A stretch of 7,642 nt of DNA, taken from NCBI GenBank assembly GCA_017424085.1, contig JAFPBP010000151.1:1-7642 (forward strand), read 5' to 3'. The first letter of the stretch is position 1; each line of letters starts with the position of its first letter. A model generated the notes under the pieces. It saw only the letters and a list, made by a program, of their open reading frames with translations. It made no database searches and was not told the origin of the DNA. Positions 1 through 5,932 of the stretch are shown one piece after another. This DNA comes from Clostridia bacterium. Lineage in GTDB: Bacteria; Bacillota; Clostridia; Oscillospirales; UBA644. The position numbers and the translations under genes were made by a program.

Positions 1-1532
1 GGTCCTTGCGGATCAAACAGAGATTCGGCGGTCGCTTGAAGACGCTGTGCATACGCTTCTGCCGAAAGAGATTCATCCCCAAAGAAGAATGCTCCGTCGG
101 CGGCAAACTCCGACAGATCGCCCTGCACCGAGGAGAGCGGAACACGGCGATAATAGTAACCTTCCACAAATACGGCATCACGTTCCACCGCACGGTAGGT
201 CTCGCCGTCCTCTGAGATCTGCCATGAAAAGGTAACCGTTATCGCATATCCGGCGGCATCAAGATAAAAGAACGTTTCCTGCGCGGGAAATTCAGCGCCA
301 ATGGTCGGAAGGGTAAGAGCGGTCCGATGGGAGGCTATCACTTGATACGTGATCAGGTTCGCCGAGATCGTTACGGCATGCTCGGGCATAACGAAAGAAA
401 ACTCACTCACAACGGGCGCAGGAGATATTCCGCTGACCGTCCAGGATTCGAATCGTTGCCCTGCCGCCAAAATTGGGGAAACGGTAACGGTATCGCCTGC
501 CTTTGCAGACACGGCGGGAGCACCGTCCACAAAAGCCTGCGCATTGGTCAGAATCAGATCAAACGCCGCGGGCTCATCCGAAGATGCGGGAAGATTACGC
601 AAGCAAGGAAGAGATTCCATCTTCCAGACCGATACAAAATCAAATCCACTGAAGGTTGATGGATCAGACATCTGCGCTTCGGTCAAGGACAAGGCGCTAT
701 AGCAATCGGTCAAGGCATTTTCGGGATTTCCCGAAACGGCGATCTCAGCGCTTGTGAAAGAGGTTGAGATCACGGAAGATGATGCGGCGTTACCGACGAT
801 CCCGCCCACGTAGCACTTGGTTGCGTTGTTTGCAGTCACGGTGGGAATCACGGAAGAATAGCAATCGGAAACCTTGGTGGTGGACGCAACGCTGTAGCCG
901 CTGATGCCGCCCACGTAGACCGTAGATCTTTGAGAAGAAAGGGATAACGAACCCGTAAAGCTGCATTCGGAAACCGTTCCCCGAACAGATCCAAACAATC
1001 CACCGACATACGAGGATGCGCCTGCGGTTTCAACGGAAACAGCGGCATCGGAGGAGCAACGGGTCACGGTACCGTTGTATACGTAACCTGCAAGAGCACC
1101 GCTGTACGTATTAGGAGACGAGGCGATACACACGTTTCCGCTCACGGACAAATTGCAGATCGTTCCGCTGACAACGCCGAACAACCCAAGATAGGCGACC
1201 GAACTATCCGGGTGATTTATGGTCAGATTGCGGATGGTATGCCCGTTCCCGTCAAACGTACCCGAAAAGGGAGATACAATCGAGCTTCCGATGGGAAGCC
1301 AGCCGGCACCGTCGTTATAAAACGCGCCGCCCGGCTCAAAATCCTCCTCAGAGAATTCAATATCGCAGGTGAGATAATATTTCCCACTCAGATTCATGGC
1401 CGCCAACTCAGCTTTCGTTGAGATGGGAGTGTATCCCGCAAAATCAGAGGCTTCAACGGAAACAAAAGACGCTGAGCACAGCACGAAACACAAAGCGGTA
1501 AACAAGCAAAAACAAGCTCGACAGATCCTCAT
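1..1532 (-). CDS. Secreted GLUG-repeat / InlB-like repeat surface protein, partial (C-terminus beyond the left edge)
   Basis: One uninterrupted minus-strand frame of 510 codons starts at ATG 1532-1530 and runs off the window, so the C-terminus and any wall anchor are not visible. The start is supported by GAGGT at 1543-1539, six bases upstream. Residues 1-28 look like a signal peptide: basic MRICR, a hydrophobic, Cys-rich core, and likely cleavage after VEA. There is no proper lipobox. Residues 35-105 contain a typical GLUG lead-in (GTFDGNGHTIRNLTI). Five GLUG-like repeats follow at about residues 114-262. The closing segment (LTEAQM, then GFDF..VWKM at about 297-305) is typical of GLUG proteins. 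Residues 324-392 resemble a divergent InlB B-repeat (FESWTVSG, then FVMPEHAVTISANL). Residues 393-510 are not recognised. By family, such proteins are extracellular or wall-bound and often adhesive, but no ligand can be named. The gene is divergent from the kinase operon and has its own strong promoter. Confidence 0.88.
   Translation of the reverse strand, partial: MRICRACFCLFTALCFVLCSASFVSVEASDFAGYTPISTKAELAAMNLSGKYYLTCDIEFSEEDFEPGGAFYNDGAGWLPIGSSIVSPFSGTFDGNGHTIRNLTINHPDSSVAYLGLFGVVSGTICNLSVSGNVCIASSPNTYSGALAGYVYNGTVTRCSSDAAVSVETAGASSYVGGLFGSVRGTVSECSFTGSLSLSSQRSTVYVGGISGYSVASTTKVSDCYSSVIPTVTANNATKCYVGGIVGNAASSSVISTSFTSAEIAVSGNPENALTDCYSALSLTEAQMSDPSTFSGFDFVSVWKMESLPCLRNLPASSDEPAAFDLILTNAQAFVDGAPAVSAKAGDTVTVSPILAAGQRFESWTVSGISPAPVVSEFSFVMPEHAVTISANLITYQVIASHRTALTLPTIGAEFPAQETFFYLDAAGYAITVTFSWQISEDGETYRAVERDAVFVEGYYYRRVPLSSVQGDLSEFAADGAFFFGDESLSAEAYAQRLQATAESLFDPQG
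738..1193 (-). repeat. Five tandem GLUG-like protein repeats
   Basis: Within the secreted protein, copies begin at residues 114 (YLGLFGVVSGTICNLSV), 143 (YSGALAGYVYNGTVTRC), 175 (YVGGLFGSVRGTVSEC), 206 (YVGGISGY, then VSDCYSS) and 241 (YVGGIVGN). Spacing is 29 to 35 residues. Each has an aromatic-x-GG-hydrophobic-x-G core followed by a beta-strand segment, usually with one Cys. The repeats are diverged at DNA level, so they do not look like a recent expansion. The pattern suggests a beta-solenoid or beta-helix-like stack; this is inferred from GLUG families. Confidence 0.75.
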
Positions 1533-1563
1533 GATAATACCTCATAAAAGTACTATTTTTTAT

Positions 1564-1592
1564 ATTATACCACAAAATTCTACGTCTGTAAA
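1564..1592 (-). promoter_or_regulatory. Sigma-A-type promoter for the secreted protein
   Basis: Read on the minus strand, TTTACA (1592-1587, 5 of 6 to consensus) is followed by a 17-bp spacer and a perfect TATAAT (1569-1564). A TGG just upstream of the -10 makes an extended -10 (TGnTATAAT). The predicted start of transcription, near 1557, leaves an untranslated leader of roughly 25 bases carrying the ribosome binding site. It is the best promoter match in the window. Confidence 0.75.
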
Positions 1593-1655
1593 GCCATAAC
1601 CGATATTTTTCTCATTTCGCTATCCAATTGTAACAGAAAAGAAAAAAAGATACGC

Positions 1656-1661
1656 TATAAT
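1656..1661 (+). promoter_or_regulatory. Probable promoter of the ribokinase operon (-10 box)
   Basis: TATAAT at 1656-1661 is a perfect -10. The only -35-like hexamer is TTGTAA at 1628-1633, 22 bp away, which is too far; the position with 17-bp spacing reads ACAGAA. There is no TGn extension. The spacer is an A-rich tract (AAAAGAAAAAAAGA). The promoter therefore looks weak in its -35, and activator dependence or A-tract assistance is possible. The ribosome binding site AAGGAG at 1669-1674 is only 8 bases before the first ATG, giving a very short leader. Confidence 0.55.
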
Positions 1662-1682
1662 AGTAAAAAAGGAGTTGATTGA

Positions 1683-2588
1683 ATGAAGCGAATTCTTTCG
1701 GTGGGCAGTCTGAATCTGGATTACGTGATCAACGTTCCAAAGCGCCCCAACGTGGGAGAAACGGTCAGCGGAGCGGAATTGGATACCGTCTGCGGCGGCA
1801 AGGGCGGAAATCAGGCAATTGCGGCGGCACGAAGCGGCGGCTCGGTGACCATGATCGGGGCGGTTGGCTCCGATAAGGCGGGAGAGGTTTTAAGGGAAAC
1901 CTTAACGCAGGCGGGCATCGAATGCGGCAGTCTTTTGACAAAGCCGTGCGCCACGGGATGCGCCTTCATCACCGTTTGCGACGGAGACAACTCCATTATT
2001 GTGGTACGGGGTGCCAATGGAGAATTGACGCCCGACGATCTGAAGGACGAATGGTTTGAGGGAGCGGATTTCGTGATCCTCCAGCTGGAAATCGAAGGAG
2101 ATACAGTGCTGTCCGCCTTGAAAAAAGCGAAGCAATTTGGCGCGACCACCGTTCTTAACCCCTCCCCCGCCTCCTGCATGCGGGACGAATTTCTGGATTA
2201 TACCGACATTCTCATTCCAAATGAAGGAGAAGCGGCACAGATTACGGGAATCGATCCCGAAAGCGAAAACTTTGAGCAGAATGTGCTGATTGCTTTGGAG
2301 AAGCGCGTTTCCAGGGCAATCATGACCTTGGGAAGCAAGGGATCGGTCTATCTTGACGGAGACGACCTGATCCACGTGCCTGCCTTTCCCGCAACGCCAG
2401 TTGACACCACGGGGGCAGGCGACACCTTTTTGGGTGCGCTGGTGACAAAGCTTGCAGAAGGCTCCTCCCTGCACGAGGGGATCATCTTTGCGACGGCGGC
2501 ATCTGCGATTGCCGTGACCCGTCATGGCGCGGCTCCCTCCATCCCCACGCGAGACGAAACCGAGGCTTTTTTGCGGGAGAGAACATGA
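1683..2588 (+). CDS. rbsK: Ribokinase (PfkB family carbohydrate kinase)
   Basis: Predicted cytoplasmic kinase that phosphorylates D-ribose to ribose 5-phosphate with ATP, feeding the pentose phosphate pathway and nucleotide synthesis. The 301-residue length is usual for the family. Visible motifs are the N-terminal substrate-side GSLNLD (8-13), GGKGGNQA (38-45, PfkB signature 1), RGAN (109-112), LNPSPA (158-163), PNEGEA (179-184), and DTTGAGDTF (241-249), in which D247 is the expected catalytic base. The C-terminal TRHGAAPSIP (279-288) is ribokinase-like. ATG at 1683 is chosen for AAGGAG eight bases upstream. The stop overlaps the next start (ATGA, 2585-2588), implying translational coupling to the pseudouridine synthase/radical SAM fusion. 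No ribose transporter or RbsR is in the window. Other PfkB sugar or nucleoside kinases, including pseudouridine kinase, are possible alternatives, though the motifs favour ribokinase. Confidence 0.88.
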   Translation: MKRILSVGSLNLDYVINVPKRPNVGETVSGAELDTVCGGKGGNQAIAAARSGGSVTMIGAVGSDKAGEVLRETLTQAGIECGSLLTKPCATGCAFITVCDGDNSIIVVRGANGELTPDDLKDEWFEGADFVILQLEIEGDTVLSALKKAKQFGATTVLNPSPASCMRDEFLDYTDILIPNEGEAAQITGIDPESENFEQNVLIALEKRVSRAIMTLGSKGSVYLDGDDLIHVPAFPATPVDTTGAGDTFLGALVTKLAEGSSLHEGIIFATAASAIAVTRHGAAPSIPTRDETEAFLRERT

Positions 2589-4381
2589 ACAGATCGCTTT
2601 ATGCAACCGTTTCGGAGCAGGATGAGGGACTGAGAATCAAGGATTTCCTGCGGCGGCGCTGGGGAATCTCCACCGCACTCCTCATTGAACTGAAGCGACG
2701 CGACGATGGGATCTGCATCAACGGGGCGCGGGTGACGGTCAACTACGTTCTTCAAGAAGGAGATCGCCTCGTACTCAACGTGGGAGATGACGGCGCGGAT
2801 TCGGGCTTTGAGGATCTGGATCTTCCGCTCAACGTTCTGTATGAGGATTCGGATGTGATCGTCCTGAACAAGCCCCCGTTTCTGGCGGTCCATCCGTCAA
2901 AGGGGCACGTAAACGATACCCTGGCAAACGGGCTCAGCCACTATTTTCATCAAAAAGGAGAAACCTTCGTCTCCCGCTGTGTTTTGCGTCTGGATCGAAA
3001 CACGTCGGGTGCGGTTCTCTTTGCCAAAAACGCCTATGCCCACGATCGGCTTCGCCACGGATTGGACGAAGGAACCGTCAAAAAGGAATATCTTGCGCTG
3101 GTGCACGGGGAACCGAGCCCGCGAGGCGTAATCGACGCACCCATCGGGCACCCCGACGAGGCGACGGTGCGACGGATCGTCACCGAAAAGGGAAAGCCGT
3201 CTCTCACCGAGTTTGAAACGGTTCGCTCCGACGGAAATCTGTCTCTCCTTCGGGTCGTACCCAAAACGGGGAGGACCCATCAGATCCGACTGCACCTGTC
3301 CCATGCGGGAACCCCCATCGTATCGGACTTTTTATACGGAAATGAAAACGACGGGATCCTGTCCCGCCACGGCTTGCATTGTGCAAAAATCACCTTCGAT
3401 CATCCCGTTACGAGCAAGACCGTGACGGTAAAAGCACCCCTTGCCCCCGACATGGAAAAGGTTGCGGAATGCCTGCCACCCGCACAACGTTATCACACGC
3501 TGGATCGATATCTGAAGACCGAATACGGTGAAAAATTGGTAAAATTATCGCTGGACGGGGGCATGTCCTGTCCGAACCGAAAAAACGGCGCGGGTTGTAC
3601 CTTCTGCTCCGCACGCGGCTCGGGAGACTTCACGCCCTCTCCAACGCTGCCGCTGAAGGATCAGATGAAGGAAGCAAAGGCTCTGATTGCGGAGAAATGG
3701 AACGGATATCGATACATTGCGTACTTCCAAGCATACACTAACACATATGCGCCCGTAGACTATCTGGAGGATCTGTTCACCCGTACGATCGAGGACCCCG
3801 AGGTAGCGGTGCTGTCGGTTGCAACCCGCCCCGACTGTCTTCCCGATGAGGTTCTGGACCTGCTGGAACGTCTGAACAAAATCAAGCCCGTTTGGGTAGA
3901 ACTGGGATTGCAGACCGTGCGGGACGATACGGCAAACGCATTGCATCGGGGATATCCCCTTGCCGTCTACGATCGCGCCACCGAGGCTTTGCGCGCACGG
4001 GGGATCAAGGTGATCACCCATCTGATCTTCGGGCTTCCCGGAGAAACGAAGGAAGACGCCGTGGCATCGGCGCAATATGCGGCAGAGCACGGCGACGGCA
4101 TCAAAATTCAGATGCTTCAGATCCTGAAGGGCGCTCGGATGGCGGAACAATTCGAGAGCGCCCCCTTTGACCTTCTACCCCTCGACGAATACGTGCAATG
4201 GGTCTGCGATGCGCTGGAGCAGATTCCGCCGAAAACGGTCATCCATCGCATCACGGGAGATCCTCCTACGGAATCGCTGATCGCCCCCCGATGGGTGGCG
4301 GACAAAAAAAGCGTCGTTGCCGCAATTCAAGCGGAATTAAATCGCAGAGATACGATACAAGGATGCCTCAGACCTGAATAA
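2585..4381 (+). CDS. Fusion: RluA-type pseudouridine synthase + YtqA/YhcC-type radical SAM protein
   Basis: This 598-residue protein joins two enzymes that are normally separate, each about 300 residues. Residues 12-67 resemble an S4 RNA-binding domain (LRIKDFLRRRWG, then INGARVTVNYVLQEGD). Residues 80-295 are an RluA/RluD-type uridine-to-pseudouridine isomerase: RLDRNTSG (135-142) with catalytic D137, KKEYLALV (166-173) and KTGRTHQIRLHL (227-238). Residues 301-570 match the TIGR01212/YtqA radical SAM family: YHTLDRYLK, three cluster-binding Cys (C329, C338, C341), FQAYTNTYAP (381-390), SVATRPDCLP (411-420), WVELGLQT (437-444), HLIFGLPGE (479-487), KGARMAEQF (515-523) and HRITGDPP (554-561). 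From memory, Bacillus YtqA acts in tRNA wobble uridine (mnm5U) synthesis. GGGAG at 2575-2579 precedes the start, which overlaps the kinase stop by 4 bases. The only Met near the junction, M290, has no ribosome binding site. The RNA targets of either half are unknown. Confidence 0.9.
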   Translation: MNRSLYATVSEQDEGLRIKDFLRRRWGISTALLIELKRRDDGICINGARVTVNYVLQEGDRLVLNVGDDGADSGFEDLDLPLNVLYEDSDVIVLNKPPFLAVHPSKGHVNDTLANGLSHYFHQKGETFVSRCVLRLDRNTSGAVLFAKNAYAHDRLRHGLDEGTVKKEYLALVHGEPSPRGVIDAPIGHPDEATVRRIVTEKGKPSLTEFETVRSDGNLSLLRVVPKTGRTHQIRLHLSHAGTPIVSDFLYGNENDGILSRHGLHCAKITFDHPVTSKTVTVKAPLAPDMEKVAECLPPAQRYHTLDRYLKTEYGEKLVKLSLDGGMSCPNRKNGAGCTFCSARGSGDFTPSPTLPLKDQMKEAKALIAEKWNGYRYIAYFQAYTNTYAPVDYLEDLFTRTIEDPEVAVLSVATRPDCLPDEVLDLLERLNKIKPVWVELGLQTVRDDTANALHRGYPLAVYDRATEALRARGIKVITHLIFGLPGETKEDAVASAQYAAEHGDGIKIQMLQILKGARMAEQFESAPFDLLPLDEYVQWVCDALEQIPPKTVIHRITGDPPTESLIAPRWVADKKSVVAAIQAELNRRDTIQGCLRPE

Positions 4382-4475
4382 CGCGGCAATTTTTCGGAGT
4401 CAAATCAAGGCAGGATTTACCGCACCATATTACATTGTATATCACATTTGGATATGTTTTTGAATGGGACGGCTA

Positions 4476-4504
4476 TTTACTTTTCGGTCAAAATTCGCTA
4501 TAAT
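4476..4504 (+). promoter_or_regulatory. Sigma-A-type promoter for the transporter gene
   Basis: TTTACT (4476-4481, 4 of 6 to consensus), a 17-bp spacer and a perfect TATAAT (4499-4504) give a start near 4511 and a leader of about 50 bases. The gene is therefore likely transcribed separately from the upstream operon. No convincing terminator is seen after the fusion stop at 4381, so read-through is possible. The ribosome binding site is GGAAG at 4550-4554, seven bases before the ATG. Confidence 0.7.
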
Positions 4505-4533
4505 TAAGATATGTGCAAAGAAAGAGTAGCGAA
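4494..4533. promoter_or_regulatory. Inverted repeat TTCGCTA / TAGCGAA spanning the -10 and transcript start
   Basis: TTCGCTA (4494-4500) is the perfect inverse of TAGCGAA (4527-4533), with 26 bases between. The left arm overlaps the -10 box and the right arm lies in the 5' leader. It could be an operator or a leader stem. The left arm extended by one base, TTCGCTAT, occurs again at 1616-1623 upstream of the kinase, and TACGCTAT overlaps the kinase -10 at 1651-1658. The function is inferred only from position and recurrence; chance is not excluded for arms this short. Confidence 0.35.
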
Positions 4534-4561
4534 AAACGATTGAAAGAACGGAAGTTGAACA

Positions 4562-5863
4562 ATGAACCTGCAAAAGAAACGCTTCGGTTATACTCAGGAA
4601 GAGTATAAGAAATTCACGAAATATGCATGGCTTATGCTGATCAGTTTCGGGCTTGCGTACCTGTTCTTCTACAACGGTCGTCAGAACATCAATTTGGTAT
4701 TGACGCAGATGGGCGACGATCTGGGCGGAGGCAAGGATGCCATGGGCATCGTCTCGTCCGCATTTTTCTGGTGTTACGCCTTCGGGCAGTTGATCAGCGG
4801 TCGATTGGGCGCCTACTTCGGCTACAAAAAATTCATGATCTTCGGGATCATCTCCTCCGCCGCACTGAACGTTGTCATCTCATTCCAGACGTCGATTCCT
4901 GTCATTGCGATCCTTTGGGGTGTCAACGGGTTTTGTCAGTCCACCGTCTGGGCGAACGGGCTGGGGGTTCTGAACAAATGGTGGCCCACAGAAAAGAGAG
5001 GGTTTGCCTCCGGACTTGCAACGGCATTTACGGGAACGGCGCAAGTTGTTACATATCTGACCATAAATTGGTGTTTGACCATGAACCCCGAATGGGGCTG
5101 GCGCGCCGCATTCCGCTATCCCATGATCCCCATGGTGCTGATGCTGATCGCCTTCATTGCGTTCTTCCACACCAAGCCCGAGGACGTTGGCTTGAAGCCC
5201 TTTGAGGAAGAAAACGAAGCGTTGAACGCCAGAGACGCAGATCTTGCAAAGCGCATTGAAACAAACGGTTATTTCTACCCCTACAAGCTTCTGTTCCGTC
5301 AACCGAAGATCATCATGTTCTGTCTGATCTCCGCCATTGCCGGAGTGGGACGGTACGGGCTATTGACCTGGGTCCCCTCCTATTTCATGGAAGTAATGGG
5401 GCTTTCGGTCAAGGACGGAATTTTCAGCTCCATTCTGCTCCCCATCGGTCACGCCTGCGCCATGTTCTTCTTTCCCTTGATCACAGACAAAGTTTTTAAG
5501 GGGAAGCGGGAGCCTATGTTGATCATCGCATCGGTCATCACCTTCTTCGGGATGATCACCTTCCCCTTCATCACAAATCAGACCGTCGCTTCGGTCATGC
5601 TGTTCGTGGTTGGAGTTTCCTGCATGGTCACGGGCGTCATTTGGGCGATTGCGGGCGATATGGGAGGAAGAACCCTCTCCTCCACCATCGTCGGAATTCT
5701 CGACTGGGCGGTCTATCTGGGCGCGGCAGTCCAATCCGCCCTGTTTGGATTCGTCATTGAATATCTGGGCTGGCCCGCAATTTTCGTCACCATCGGGGTC
5801 CTGTACGTGATCCTGCTGATACTGACGCTGTTTGCTCGCAAGATGAAAATGAAGGATATGTAA
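4562..5863 (+). CDS. Organophosphate:phosphate antiporter, GlpT/UhpT-like MFS transporter
   Basis: Membrane transporter of 433 residues in the OPA branch of the major facilitator superfamily, which imports sugar phosphates or glycerol 3-phosphate in exchange for inorganic phosphate. About twelve hydrophobic segments are visible: six between residues 22 and 203, a hydrophilic central loop (about 204-245, rich in Glu and Lys), then six between 247 and 426. Family marks are FFYNGRQN (35-42) with R40 aligning by context to GlpT R45, the NGFCQSTVW motif (122-130) with KWWPTEKRG after it, and GVGRYGLLTW (261-270) with R264 matching GlpT R269. These two Arg bind the phosphate in GlpT, so function is probably retained. 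The substrate (glycerol 3-phosphate, hexose phosphate or other) cannot be fixed from sequence, and a UhpC-like sensor role is less likely. It has its own promoter and a strong terminator directly downstream. Confidence 0.85.
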   Translation: MNLQKKRFGYTQEEYKKFTKYAWLMLISFGLAYLFFYNGRQNINLVLTQMGDDLGGGKDAMGIVSSAFFWCYAFGQLISGRLGAYFGYKKFMIFGIISSAALNVVISFQTSIPVIAILWGVNGFCQSTVWANGLGVLNKWWPTEKRGFASGLATAFTGTAQVVTYLTINWCLTMNPEWGWRAAFRYPMIPMVLMLIAFIAFFHTKPEDVGLKPFEEENEALNARDADLAKRIETNGYFYPYKLLFRQPKIIMFCLISAIAGVGRYGLLTWVPSYFMEVMGLSVKDGIFSSILLPIGHACAMFFFPLITDKVFKGKREPMLIIASVITFFGMITFPFITNQTVASVMLFVVGVSCMVTGVIWAIAGDMGGRTLSSTIVGILDWAVYLGAAVQSALFGFVIEYLGWPAIFVTIGVLYVILLILTLFARKMKMKDM

Positions 5864-5880
5864 TTAAACCCAATAAATAC

Positions 5881-5923
5881 AAACGCGTAGCGCTTCCCAA
5901 CGGAATGACGCTACGCGTTTTTT
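5881..5923 (+). terminator. Intrinsic terminator, probably bidirectional
   Basis: AAACGCGTAGCG (5881-5892) pairs perfectly with CGCTACGCGTTT (5909-5920). The 16-base loop can form a further 4-bp stem (TTCC/GGAA) closing on CAAC. On the plus strand the hairpin runs into six T (5918-5923), ending the transporter transcript 18 bases after its stop codon. On the minus strand the same hairpin follows the histidine kinase stop by 12 bases and is trailed by a looser T-rich run (TTTGTATTTATT), so it may also end that transcript. Confidence 0.9.
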
Positions 5924-5932
5924 GTCTTTCTA

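Noticed and set aside
1..60. Lipoprotein anchoring of the secreted protein through Cys in its signal peptide
   Set aside because: The signal peptide's Cys residues are not preceded by a lipobox (the residue before Cys is Leu, Ala or Phe in the wrong context); a standard cleavage near residue 28 fits better. The span given is only the left edge; the signal peptide itself is at 1449-1532.
349..702. A 117-codon plus-strand open frame near the left end
   Set aside because: The opposite strand carries one continuous 510-codon frame with a signal peptide and repeat domains, which explains the region better.
1902..2606. A 234-codon open frame on the minus strand opposite the ribokinase
   Set aside because: It is antisense to a gene with complete PfkB motifs; the composition is that of a shadow frame and no promoter or family match is seen.
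3452..4381. A separate radical SAM gene starting at the internal ATG (M290)
   Set aside because: No ribosome binding site precedes it (CCCCCGAC), and the frame is continuous with the upstream domain, so a true fusion is the simpler reading.
4382..4475. A terminator after the fusion gene
   Set aside because: Only weak 5-bp pairings (AAATC/GATTT; CATAT/ATATG) are seen, with no GC-rich stem directly followed by a T run.
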